NCBI RefSeq assembly: GCF_001658005.1 | Contig: NZ_CP015986.1 | Span: forward strand, 1,551,501-1,615,500 | Length of the DNA: 64,000 nucleotides | Reading direction: 5' to 3' | Source: Sphingobium sp. EP60837 | Lineage (GTDB): Bacteria; Pseudomonadota; Alphaproteobacteria; Sphingomonadales; Sphingomonadaceae | Shown here: positions 46,534 to 55,559 of the stretch, piece after piece | Numbering within the stretch: the first letter of the stretch is position 1 | Layout of the letters: the number at the start of each line of letters is the position of its first letter | The notes under the pieces: model-generated | The model's database searches: none | The model's input: only the letters and a program-made list of their open reading frames with translations | What the model was told of the DNA's origin: nothing | Made by a program: the position numbers and the translations under genes

Positions 46534-46800
46534 ATGGAAGATGTGATCGTCCCGATCGCCATCGTGGGCATGCTGTTCATCGGCATGCCCTGGCTGATCC
46601 TGCATTATACCACCAAATGGAAGCAGGCGCCCAAGATCACCGATGAGGATGAGCAGCTGCTGGATGAACTGCATCTGCTCGCCCGGCGGCTGGAGGACAG
46701 GCTGCAGACGGTGGAGCGGATCGTCGCTGCCGACAATCCCGACTTCCGCCCGTCGCGCCCGCTGCAAGACGATACCTATGATTTCGACCGGAGGAACTGA
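46534..46800 (+). CDS. pspB: Phage shock protein B
   Basis: A small inner-membrane protein of 88 residues: one transmembrane helix (about 3-23, IVPIAIVGMLFIGMPWLIL) and a cytoplasmic coiled coil with LLDELHLLARRLEDRLQTVE. In known systems PspB with PspC senses membrane stress and binds PspA. The ATG at 46534 is four bases past the pspA stop; GTG starts at 46522 and 46531 are possible. Confidence 0.9.
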   Translation: MEDVIVPIAIVGMLFIGMPWLILHYTTKWKQAPKITDEDEQLLDELHLLARRLEDRLQTVERIVAADNPDFRPSRPLQDDTYDFDRRN

Positions 46801-46801
46801 C

Positions 46802-47182
46802 ATGGCTGCGCGCCGCACCAAATTCTACCTCGACAAGCAGAATGGCAAATGGATGGGCGTATGCGCCGGCATCGCCGACTATACCGGGGTCGATGTGACC
46901 TGGGTCCGTGTCGGCGCGGTGCTGGTGACGCTGATGGGCGCCTTCCCATGGTCGCTCATCGCCTATTTCGCCGCCGCCTATTTCGCCGAAGCCAAGCCCG
47001 CGGGTCTCTATTCCGACCGGGATGATGAGAAATTCTGGCAGGGCGTACGGTCCAATCCCGCGCGTTCGGCGCGGGACGTGCGGTCCAAATTCCGCGACAT
47101 CGACCGGCGGCTGGCGGATATCGAGGCGTTCTACACAAGCCGCAACCGGCGGCTCGCCGATGAGATCGACAGCCTGCGGTAA
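46802..47182 (+). CDS. pspC: Phage shock protein C
   Basis: A PspC-domain membrane protein of 126 residues. The amino-terminal FYLDKQNGKWMGVCAGIADY is the PspC signature, followed by a transmembrane segment (about 35-62) and a charged carboxyl coiled coil (RSKFRDIDRRLADIE). It acts with PspB to relieve PspA inhibition of PspF. GGAGG lies seven bases before the ATG, one base after the pspB stop. Confidence 0.94.
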   Translation: MAARRTKFYLDKQNGKWMGVCAGIADYTGVDVTWVRVGAVLVTLMGAFPWSLIAYFAAAYFAEAKPAGLYSDRDDEKFWQGVRSNPARSARDVRSKFRDIDRRLADIEAFYTSRNRRLADEIDSLR

Positions 47183-47209
47183 AGCCGCGCACAAGGGAGG
47201 CATTCGTCC

Positions 47210-47461
47210 ATGAACCAGTTCGAGATGATCGTCATGATCGTCGCCATCGTGTCGGTCGCCAGCATCGCGCGCGCCAAATATGGGATCGTGCGCCGTCATC
47301 GGGGCGAGGAGTTGGTACAGCGTGGACCCGATCCCGAAGCGGAACGGCTGCGGGCGGAGCTCAAGGCGCTGAAGGATCGGGTTGCGGTGCTGGAACGGCT
47401 TGCGACGGACAGCAGCAGCGCGCTGGAGCGCGAGTTCGACCGGTTGCGCGAGCGGGCCTGA
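47210..47461 (+). CDS. PspB-like small membrane protein of the psp operon
   Basis: An 83-residue protein with one amino-terminal hydrophobic helix (about 5-21) and a coiled coil (EAERLRAELKALKDRVAVLERL). The layout is that of PspB but the sequence is only loosely similar. GGGAGG precedes the ATG. It lies 27 bp after pspC inside the operon, so a role in the same membrane-stress response is inferred. No established family name is claimed. Confidence 0.75.
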   Translation: MNQFEMIVMIVAIVSVASIARAKYGIVRRHRGEELVQRGPDPEAERLRAELKALKDRVAVLERLATDSSSALEREFDRLRERA

Positions 47462-47472
47462 GGAGGAACGAG

Positions 47473-47703
47473 GTGGACGACCCTGTTTCGATAATCATCC
47501 TGGCGCTGAGCGGGCTGCTGGCGCTGGCGATCGTTGCGGCGGCAGCGTTGCGCGGCTGGAGCGGCTGGCTGGAGCTGAAGCGGGCCGAACTGGCGCAGCC
47601 GCGCACGGATGCGCCTCCCCCCGCCAGCGCGCGGATAGAGGTGGCGGACCTCAAGGAGCGCATCCGCAAGCTGGAGGCGATCGCGGCGGGCGTCGATATT
47701 TGA
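47473..47703 (+). CDS. Second small membrane protein at the end of the psp operon
   Basis: A 76-residue protein with an amino-terminal transmembrane helix (about 5-26) and a carboxyl coiled-coil-like segment VADLKERIRKLEAIAAG. The start is GTG at 47473, 11 bases after the previous stop, with GGAACGAGG upstream. It has the same helix-plus-coil plan as PspB and its neighbour. The terminator at 47708 follows at once, so it closes the operon. Function unknown. Confidence 0.72.
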   Translation: MDDPVSIIILALSGLLALAIVAAAALRGWSGWLELKRAELAQPRTDAPPPASARIEVADLKERIRKLEAIAAGVDI

Positions 47704-47707
47704 GAGG

Positions 47708-47732
47708 AAAGCGGCTTTCGCGGGCCGCTTTT
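47708..47732 (+). terminator. Rho-independent terminator of the psp operon
   Basis: AAAGCGGC and GCCGCTTT form an 8-bp stem over an 8-base loop, ending in TTTT, starting five bases after the last psp gene. Confidence 0.85.
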
Positions 47733-47749
47733 CTGCCTATATGCGGGCT

Positions 47750-48163
47750 ATGACCGATGTGCCTGCCCTTGCCGATCTACAGGAAGAATATGAATTTCTG
47801 GATGCCGATGATCGCTATCGGCTGCTGATCGATCTGGGGCGCGCGCTGGAACCGATGCCGGATGCGCTCAAGACCGACGCGACGCTGGTGCGCGGCTGTT
47901 CGGCGGCCGTGTGGGTCTATCCTACCGTGCGGGATGACGGGCGGCTGCATTTTCTGGCGGACAGCAATGCGGCGATCACCAAGGGAATCATCGCGCTGGT
48001 GCTGCTGACCGTGCAGGACAAGCTGCCTGCCGACATCAGCGCCGCCGACATCGAAGGCGCGCTGGAGCCGTTCGATCTGCGCAATCAGCTCAGCTCCAAT
48101 CGGACACAGGGCATCCCCAACATGATCGCGCTGATCCGTCAGACGGCCGTGCGCTACAGCTGA
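47750..48163 (+). CDS. sufE: Cysteine desulfuration protein SufE
   Basis: A 137-residue sulfur acceptor that takes persulfide from SufS and passes it to the SufBCD scaffold. The catalytic loop VRGCSAAVWV has Cys50, and the end SSNRTQGIPNMIALIR is conserved. It is separated from the suf operon (53-59 kb) by five genes and stands alone after the psp terminator. ATG 47741 would add three residues. Confidence 0.93.
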   Translation: MTDVPALADLQEEYEFLDADDRYRLLIDLGRALEPMPDALKTDATLVRGCSAAVWVYPTVRDDGRLHFLADSNAAITKGIIALVLLTVQDKLPADISAADIEGALEPFDLRNQLSSNRTQGIPNMIALIRQTAVRYS

Positions 48164-48229
48164 AGGGGGAAACCTCTTAAGCAATGCGCGTTCTCCTTTA
48201 CGCAGGCGAAACGGAAAAGGAGAAGCGCG

Positions 48230-48721
48230 ATGCGCGGCATCTTGGCGCTGGCGGCGATCGGGCTGATCGCGGCATGTTCAGGCGAGGATAAAGGCCCCAC
48301 CCAGCGCGAGCAGATCGGTCAGCAGTGGAAATATGAAGCCGGGGAGGGCGGCCAGCCCAAGCTCGCCTATATCGGCAGCGCCAACAGCGTCCAGACGATG
48401 ACGGCGGAGGATACATTTTCCGTGCTGCTGGTCCATCCCATGCCCGAGGGTGGGGGCGAGGTCACGGTGAAGCTGGTCGGTGCGCCCTTTAGCTGCGACC
48501 TGTCGGACTGCCGCGTGACGGCGGTGACGGATGATGGAAAGAGCCATGATTGGCGCGGGCGGATGACCGATAACAAGGACGGGATCGAAGTGCTTCCTGC
48601 GGCGAAAGCCTATGAGGCGGTGGAGCGGAGCAAAGTGGTGAAGGTCAATCTGGTCGTGGGACCGAAGGACAAGACCTTCCCGTTCGAGTTTCGGGTGGCG
48701 GGGTTGGATTGGAAGAAATGA
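48230..48721 (+). CDS. Hypothetical lipoprotein
   Basis: A 163-residue protein with signal peptide and lipobox IAAC (Cys16). The mature part has paired cysteines in APFSCDLSDCRV and beta-strand-like segments, but no domain I recognise. AAAAGGAG lies before the ATG. It is followed by an inverted repeat and then by the end of the converging ggt gene. Function unknown; it is probably in the outer membrane or periplasm. Confidence 0.72.
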   Translation: MRGILALAAIGLIAACSGEDKGPTQREQIGQQWKYEAGEGGQPKLAYIGSANSVQTMTAEDTFSVLLVHPMPEGGGEVTVKLVGAPFSCDLSDCRVTAVTDDGKSHDWRGRMTDNKDGIEVLPAAKAYEAVERSKVVKVNLVVGPKDKTFPFEFRVAGLDWKK

Positions 48722-48740
48722 CGTCAGCCCCTAGTATATG

Positions 48741-48816
48741 GTCATCCCAGCGAAAGCTGAGATCTTCCCGAGAGGACGCGCGACCGGCCTGAGACCCCAG
48801 CTTTCGCTGGGATGAC
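48741..48816. repeat. Inverted repeat, family D, full copy
   Basis: Perfect 19-bp arms GTCATCCCAGCGAAAGCTG (48741-48759) and its complement (48798-48816) surround 38 bases, between the converging lipoprotein and ggt genes. A half copy lies at 42324-42343. Confidence 0.9.
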
Positions 48817-48844
48817 GGGAAAAAAAGGATGGGTGACGGGGTCG

Positions 48845-50545
48845 TTACTCCTGCAGCGAAACGCCTGGACTTCTTGGATCGGCGGCCCCCTGCCAATGGC
48901 CGTCCGCGCTCCGTTCGGCCGCGTTGGCCTTGAGGCCCATGGGCGCGATTGTCACCTTATGGCCCCAGGCTTCGAGCGGTGCCTTGAATTTCTCCAGCGC
49001 GCTGCCCTTTTCCAGGACGAGGCCGCTGGCATCGAAAAACTCCAGGCCGAGCGCGATTGAATCCTGGGCGGAGAGGCCCCAGTCGAAATGGGCGATCAGC
49101 GCCTTGGCGACCTGCATGATGATGGTGCGCCCGCCCGCCGCGCCGACGGTGAAGATGGGTGTTCCCTTCGCATCATAGACGATGGTCGGCGACATGGAGG
49201 AGAGGGGGCGCTTGCCCGGTTCCACCCGGTTGGCGACGGGCGCGCCGTTCTTTTCCGGCGTGAAGCTGAAATCGGTCAGTTCATTGTTGAGGATGACGCC
49301 ATCCGCGATCAACTGGCTGCCGAAGAAGCTTTCGATCGTGGAGGTCCAGGCAGCGATGTCGCCATTGCGATCCACGGCAACGAAATGGCTGGTGCCGCTT
49401 TCGGGCTGCGGCAGCGCGGCGGTGCGCGGCTGCGCCCCCGGCGGGGAGCCGGGGCGATAATCATTGAGGCTCCGGCCGAGCGCGATGAGCGCGGAGCGCT
49501 TCTTCAAATAGCCGGGATCAATCAGGCCCGCGATCGGCACAGAGACGAATTCAGGGTCGCCCAGCCAGGTGTCCCGGTCGGCATAGGCGAGGCGCATGGC
49601 TTCGCCGATGACATGCCAGGAGCGCGGATCGTCCCTGCCCCATTGGCCGAGCGGAAAGCGTTCGACCATGCCCAATATCTGGAGGATAGTGACGCCGCCT
49701 GCCGAAGCAGGCCCCATGCCGCAGATGGTGTAGGCGCGATAGGGGCCGCAGACGGGCTTGCGCGCCTTCACCTGATAGGCGGCGAGGTCCGCTTCAGTCA
49801 TCGGCACCGGGTTTTTGGGTGCGTTGGTGACGGTGGCGGCGATCAGGCGAGCGGTTTCGCCCTTGTAGAAGGCGTCGGGACCCTCCGCCGCCACGCGGCG
49901 GAAGAGCGCGGCGAGCGGCGGATTTTTGAGTGTCGTGCCGATGGGAGCAGGGGCGCCGTTCACCCCGAAATATTTCTGGATCTCCGGGAAGTCGGCCCAG
50001 ATCGGCGCGACCGCCTTCATCGCTGTGTCGAGCCGCTGGCGTACCTCAAAGCCATTTTCGGCCAGGCGGATGGCGGGGTCGAACAGGGTGGCCCAGGGGA
50101 GCTTGCCCCATTTGCGATGCGCTTCCCATGCGAGCCGGAGATTGCCCGGTACGCCCACCGAATAGCCGCCCGGCCAGGCGGAGCGAAAGGCGAGCGGCTG
50201 GCCGTCCGCGCCGATGAAACGATCGGGACGCGCCGCCGCCGGAGCGGTCTCGCGACCATCGATCGATTCGAGCAGCCCCGTCTCGCCATCATGATGCATC
50301 AGGAAGCCGCCGCCGCCGATGCCGCTATTATGCGGTTCGACGACATTGAGCGCGAGCATCATGGCGATGGCGGCGTCTATTGCGCTGCCGCCTTGCCGGA
50401 GCATCTCCTGCCCGGCTGCAGCCGCGCGGGGATCGGCGGCGGATACGGTGGCGTTGAGCGCTATCGGCTCCCGCGCGGCGATCGGCGCGGGGGAAAGGGT
50501 GGCGAAGGCAAGGAGGGCCAGCAGGCCGGGGAGGCGGGGCGTCAT
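48845..50545 (-). CDS. ggt: Gamma-glutamyltransferase
   Basis: A secreted amino-terminal nucleophile hydrolase of 566 residues that cleaves gamma-glutamyl bonds, chiefly of glutathione. The signal peptide (about 1-24) is followed by the large subunit (NSGIGGGGFLMHH), and autoprocessing is expected before the nucleophile Thr at about 385 in SGTSHFVAVD. The GRKPLSS-type loop reads GKRPLSSMSPTIV. ATG 50545 is preferred; a GTG at 50554 is possible. It could salvage glutathione in the periplasm. Confidence 0.93.
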   Translation of the reverse strand: MTPRLPGLLALLAFATLSPAPIAAREPIALNATVSAADPRAAAAGQEMLRQGGSAIDAAIAMMLALNVVEPHNSGIGGGGFLMHHDGETGLLESIDGRETAPAAARPDRFIGADGQPLAFRSAWPGGYSVGVPGNLRLAWEAHRKWGKLPWATLFDPAIRLAENGFEVRQRLDTAMKAVAPIWADFPEIQKYFGVNGAPAPIGTTLKNPPLAALFRRVAAEGPDAFYKGETARLIAATVTNAPKNPVPMTEADLAAYQVKARKPVCGPYRAYTICGMGPASAGGVTILQILGMVERFPLGQWGRDDPRSWHVIGEAMRLAYADRDTWLGDPEFVSVPIAGLIDPGYLKKRSALIALGRSLNDYRPGSPPGAQPRTAALPQPESGTSHFVAVDRNGDIAAWTSTIESFFGSQLIADGVILNNELTDFSFTPEKNGAPVANRVEPGKRPLSSMSPTIVYDAKGTPIFTVGAAGGRTIIMQVAKALIAHFDWGLSAQDSIALGLEFFDASGLVLEKGSALEKFKAPLEAWGHKVTIAPMGLKANAAERSADGHWQGAADPRSPGVSLQE

Positions 50546-50590
50546 GCGCGCCACCCTATAGCCCCGCCCCCGCGCTGCAAGTCCTTCAGA

Positions 50591-51637
50591 TCAGGCGTCG
50601 ATGCCGACGACCTGGCTGATATGGGTGAAGCCGTCGCGCGCCATCAGCCGCTTTAGCCCCGCGTTGATGCGCTTGGGGAGATAGGGGCCTTCATAGACGA
50701 GGGCGCTGTAAAGCTGGATGAGGCTGGCTCCAGCGCGCAGGCGGGCATAGGCCTGCTCGGCCGTTGCGATGCCGCCAACGCCGATCAGTGGCAGGCGGCT
50801 GCCCAGGATCCGGCGAAAATCACGCAGCCGCTGCAGCGACAGATCGGTGAGCGGAGCGCCGGACAGGCCGCCGCTTTCCCCGGCGAGGGGAGAGCGGAGC
50901 GGCGGGCGGGAAATGGTGGTGTTGGACACGATCAGCGCATCGACCTGATGGTCGAGGCAGGCGGCGGCAATATCTTCGACATCGGCGGGCTCCAGGTCTG
51001 GCGCGACCTTGAGGAAGATGGGGGTCTTGCCGGTTCCCCGCGCCGCCATGACGGCCCCCAGCAGCTGGTCGAGCGCTGCGCGGTCCTGCAACGCGCGCAG
51101 GCCCGGCGTGTTGGGGGAGGAGATATTGACGGTGAGATAGTCGGCGAGCGGCGCCATGCAGGTCACGCCCGTCACATAGTCGGCGATCCGGTCGGCAGCA
51201 TCCTTATTCGCGCCGATATTGATGCCGACCACGGGACCGCCTTCGCCTGCGGGCTGACGGCGCTTGGCGACTCGTTCCGCCGCAGCGGCAAGGCCGCCAT
51301 TGTTGAAGCCCATGCGGTTGATCACCGCCCGATCCTCGACCAGACGGAACAGGCGCGGTTGGGGATTACCGCGCTGCGGCATCGGCGTCAGCGTGCCGAG
51401 TTCGGTAAAACCGAAGCCCAGGCCATGCATTTTGTGCGCGACCAGCCCCTCTTTGTCATAGCCCGCAGCAAGCCCGACCGGATTGGGGAAGTCTATGCCC
51501 GCGATGTTTTGCGCAAGTGCCGTATCGGCTCGCAGCGGAGCCGGGCTCGGCATGAGGCGTAGGAGCGCGATCGAGAGATGATGCGCACGTTCGGCATCCA
51601 GCGCGAAGAAAAGAGGACGGAAGAGGCTGTATGACAT
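50591..51637 (-). CDS. pyrD: Dihydroorotate dehydrogenase (quinone), class 2
   Basis: A membrane-associated FMN enzyme of 348 residues that oxidises dihydroorotate to orotate with ubiquinone in pyrimidine synthesis. The amino-terminal helices (MSYSLFRPLFFALDAERAHH) mark the quinone-using class. FMN and substrate segments include NPVGLAAGYDKEG, MGFNNGG, VNISSPNTPGLR and IGVGGI. ATG 51637 gives the family start. It lies 45 bp before ggt on the same strand. Confidence 0.95.
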   Translation of the reverse strand: MSYSLFRPLFFALDAERAHHLSIALLRLMPSPAPLRADTALAQNIAGIDFPNPVGLAAGYDKEGLVAHKMHGLGFGFTELGTLTPMPQRGNPQPRLFRLVEDRAVINRMGFNNGGLAAAAERVAKRRQPAGEGGPVVGINIGANKDAADRIADYVTGVTCMAPLADYLTVNISSPNTPGLRALQDRAALDQLLGAVMAARGTGKTPIFLKVAPDLEPADVEDIAAACLDHQVDALIVSNTTISRPPLRSPLAGESGGLSGAPLTDLSLQRLRDFRRILGSRLPLIGVGGIATAEQAYARLRAGASLIQLYSALVYEGPYLPKRINAGLKRLMARDGFTHISQVVGIDA

Positions 51638-51762
51638 GGGCGGCGCTATGCCAGCGCGAGGCGCTTCCGTCGAGTCGCTGTGGCAAGAGCGCAACAGTTG
51701 ATACAGAAGGATAATTTCCGCGGGGGAATCATTCGGAATCGTCTCGATTCAGTTCAACATAT

Positions 51763-51890
51763 GTCCGTTCCATCCAATCAAACGCGTCCGATTCGGACTT
51801 ATGACGGACCTGCGACCCGAAGGCTCTAAGCCAATTGGCTGACGAGACCTTTTACTGACCCGGCGGATAAAACCGTCGGGTCATTTTTTT
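51763..51890 (+). ncRNA. Candidate small RNA (or attenuated leader) ending in a strong terminator
   Basis: There is no plus-strand gene for the preceding 3 kb, yet a strong plus-strand terminator ends at 51890. Upstream of it the sequence can fold: GTCCGT (51763-51768) pairs with ACGGAC (51804-51809), enclosing GTCCG-ATT-CGGAC (51786-51798), and AGCCAATTGGCT (51829-51840) is self-complementary. This suggests a short transcript or a leader of the AraC-type gene 88 bases downstream. The 5' end is unknown, and no family is recognised. Confidence 0.45.
51856..51890 (+). terminator. Strong rho-independent terminator without an upstream coding gene
   Basis: TGACCCGGCGG and CCGTCGGGTCA form an 11-bp stem with one G-U pair over ATAAAA, followed by seven T residues. 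Read on the other strand it lacks a T-run, so the plus orientation is clear. Confidence 0.9.
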
Positions 51891-51977
51891 CGAAAAGCTT
51901 TCGGAAAATGAAGTGAGCCGCAGTATTCCATCTTGCGCATGCGAGTGGAAGCTTCATAGTAGGCTCATGGGGTGAGT

Positions 51978-52922
51978 ATGGGGCCACATCGTGACGGGGC
52001 ATCCGGGGGGATGCCACATAAGCTGGAAAAGGACGGAGAACCGTCACTTTCCTATATGGTTGAAGCAGCGCAGGGGCCGGTGCGGCTGCGTTATTTCGCC
52101 CCGCCCGAACATTTGCGCTCTTATTTCGGGTCCCTCTACATATTCACGGAAAGTGCGGGCAATTATTCGGACGTGACGCGCGCCGACGTGCCACAGCTGC
52201 GCTTCATGGTGCGAGGCACCGGCGATTATCATTTCCAGGACGGAGTAGTCAGGGAGACGCCGGACGTCTGCCTGCTTGGCCCCACCTTGGGCGCGACCCG
52301 GTTCGAGTTGGACGGTCCGTCTCATGTCGTTGGCATTTCGCTGCTGCCTGCGGGCTGGGTAAGCCTGCATGGCGGTGACGCCAGCCTGCTGGCGGACCGC
52401 TTGCGCGACATGGGGACGGAGAAAAAGGGCGCGCTTACGGCTCTGCTGGCGCAGTTACGGGACTTGGATGATCCGGAGGAGGTGGCTGCCTGCTGTTGGG
52501 ACCGACTGGCGCAATGGATCGAGCCGCTGCCGGATGCGACCTGGCGGCTGCTGGAGGCGGTGGACGGCTGGCTGATGGATGAGGGGTCGCCCCGGATCGA
52601 AGTGCTGGTGGAACGGACCGGCCTGTCGCCCCGTCAGCTCGCGCGGCTGACTAATCGCTATTATGGCTGCCCGCCCAAGCTGTTGGCGCGCAAATATAGG
52701 GCGCTGCGCTGTAGCGCCCGGATCGCGCTGGACCAGCATAGCTGGCAGGAGCTGTGTGAGGACGGGCGGTTTTACGATCAGTCCCATTTCATTCGGGAGA
52801 TCAAGCATTTCATCGGCCTGACCCCGCATCAGTTGCAGACGGAGCCGACCGCCGTGGCGCAGCTGACGCTGCTGCGCCGATCGCTGGGTGGCGATGTGGC
52901 GGTGCTGAACCGCTTCAGCTGA
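51978..52922 (+). CDS. AraC-type transcriptional regulator
   Basis: A 314-residue protein whose carboxyl part is an AraC-like double helix-turn-helix: IEVLVERTGLSPRQLARLTNRYYGCPPKLLARKYR, then SHFIREIKHFIGLTPHQLQ (about 205-290). The amino-terminal domain, about 40-180, is a probable effector-binding region of unknown ligand. Upstream GTG (51972) or the ATG at 52011 are alternative starts. No target gene adjoins on the same strand before the suf operon. Confidence 0.88.
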   Translation: MGPHRDGASGGMPHKLEKDGEPSLSYMVEAAQGPVRLRYFAPPEHLRSYFGSLYIFTESAGNYSDVTRADVPQLRFMVRGTGDYHFQDGVVRETPDVCLLGPTLGATRFELDGPSHVVGISLLPAGWVSLHGGDASLLADRLRDMGTEKKGALTALLAQLRDLDDPEEVAACCWDRLAQWIEPLPDATWRLLEAVDGWLMDEGSPRIEVLVERTGLSPRQLARLTNRYYGCPPKLLARKYRALRCSARIALDQHSWQELCEDGRFYDQSHFIREIKHFIGLTPHQLQTEPTAVAQLTLLRRSLGGDVAVLNRFS

Positions 52923-52975
52923 TCGATCGGCTTAGCAAAAATGCCTTGATTCCGCGGCCGCGCGGGACCACATGC

Positions 52976-53000
52976 CAATCGGATTGATTCTATCCGATTG
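52976..53000. promoter_or_regulatory. Perfect 9-bp inverted repeat upstream of the suf operon
   Basis: CAATCGGAT and ATCCGATTG surround seven bases, ending 35 bases before the suf regulator ATG. Such symmetry suggests an operator, possibly for the Rrf2-type regulator encoded next. Confidence 0.6.
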
Positions 53001-53015
53001 AGAATGGTTCGCAAT
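52997..53015. promoter_or_regulatory. Fur-like palindrome upstream of the suf operon
   Basis: ATTGAGAAT-G-GTTCGCAAT is an imperfect palindrome (seven of nine positions per arm) resembling Fur boxes. It overlaps the right arm of the 52976-53000 repeat by four bases, so two regulators could compete. Confidence 0.5.
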
Positions 53016-53035
53016 GCGGGGCGCCCGATAGGGAC

Positions 53036-53481
53036 ATGAGGCTTTCGAGTTTCGCAGATTATGCCGTGGTGCTGATGTCAGCCGCCGCGCGCCATTGCGG
53101 CGCGGCCAAGATGAATGCCACGACGCTGGCCGCCGAAACCGGCATCCCGCTGCCCACCGCGCAAAAGCTGGTGAGCCGGCTGTCGGCGGCGGGCCTGCTC
53201 GAATCAAGCCGGGGTACCGGCGGGGGCGTACGCCTCAGCCGCCCGCCTGCAGCGATCACCCTGGCGGATGTGGTGGAGGCGGTTGAAGGCCCCATTGCCA
53301 TGACCGCCTGCGCGGAACATGGCGCGCATGATTGCTCGCTGGAGCAGGACTGCCGCGTCCGTTCGCATATGAATTTGGCGAATGAAGCGATCCGATCGGC
53401 ACTGGCCGGCGTAACGATCGCCAGCCTGACACTTCCCCCACCTCCGCTCGTTTCGGGCGAAGTCGAGAAACAAGTGGCGCT

Positions 53482-53485
<4 letters not shown>
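53036..53485 (+). CDS. Rrf2 family Fe-S regulator of the suf operon
   Basis: A 149-residue Rrf2 (IscR/SufR-type) repressor. The winged helix includes [21 protein letters not shown], and the cluster ligands are Cys92, Cys100 and Cys106 (C-x7-C-x5-C). It would sense Fe-S status and regulate its own operon. Its stop overlaps the sufB ATG (ATGA at 53482). The last 14 or so residues ([14 protein letters not shown]) are encoded by a half copy of a dispersed repeat, so the original carboxyl end was probably different. Confidence 0.9.
53444..53471. repeat. Half copy of repeat family B inside the suf regulator gene
   Basis: 28 bases beginning CCGCTCGTTTCGGGCG and ending AGTCGAGAAAC match one arm of the element at 59078-59150 with three differences. 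They encode the carboxyl end of the regulator, in frame. Confidence 0.8.
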
Positions 53486-54966
<1,481 letters not shown>

Positions 54967-54985
54967 CCCTCGAATCCTTCTCCTA

Positions 54986-55071
54986 CGTCATGCCGGACTT
55001 GATCCGACATCCCGCTTCGGTGTGCGCGGGAGGACAAGGCAGCGGGACCCCGGATCAAGTCCGGGGTGACG
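54986..55071. repeat. Inverted repeat, family E, inside the suf operon
   Basis: The left arm (54986-55016, starting CGTCATGCCGGACTTGATCC) and right arm (55041-55071, ending GGGGTGACG) are near-perfect inverted complements over a 24-base loop. It lies between sufB and the next gene of the operon. Confidence 0.88.
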
Positions 55072-55100
55072 ATGAATTTATAAGTTCAGAGGACTGAGAC

Positions 55101-55556
55101 TTGAGCGACGAAGACGATATTCAGGATGCCCTCGCCGATTTCGCGGAGGATGTCGGCAATGGCCAGTCATGGACCGCCGCGATCCGCATCCTGACGGAAG
55201 ATTATGAGCTGGAAGAGGGCGAGTTGCAGGCCCGTGCCGCCAAGGATTTCGGCGATCTCGACGCCTATCAGGCCGAGTGCCGCGCTGCGTTGGAACAGGG
55301 CGACGTCGCCTTCACCGAGAAGCTCAAGACCGACAAGGCGTTCCACAAGGCCAAGGCTCCCAACCTCGCCCGCATGGGGCCGGTAACCGAGTTCGTGACC
55401 GGCATATTGGAAAAGGGCGCGCCTGAGCCCGGCTCCGATTGGTGGCCCTATATGCCAATCAAGCGCCACATCGATACGCTGTTCCCCGCGCCGGGCGATG
55501 TGCGCGACATGGCTTTCTGGACCGCGCGGACGCTGCAGCGCGCGCATAAGGGTTGA
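55101..55556 (+). CDS. Unknown acidic protein encoded between sufB and sufC
   Basis: A 151-residue soluble protein without signal peptide or membrane helix. The amino end is acidic (MSDEDDIQDALADFAEDVG), the middle helical and rich in Glu/Lys, and the end has WWPYMPIKRHIDTLFPAPGD. A single cysteine is seen (residue about 57). The start is a TTG at 55101 with AGAGGA upstream. The stop abuts the sufC ATG, so it is in the operon. I do not recognise its family; a helper in cluster assembly is inferred only from position. Confidence 0.82.
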   Translation: MSDEDDIQDALADFAEDVGNGQSWTAAIRILTEDYELEEGELQARAAKDFGDLDAYQAECRAALEQGDVAFTEKLKTDKAFHKAKAPNLARMGPVTEFVTGILEKGAPEPGSDWWPYMPIKRHIDTLFPAPGDVRDMAFWTARTLQRAHKG

Positions 55557-55559
55557 ATG

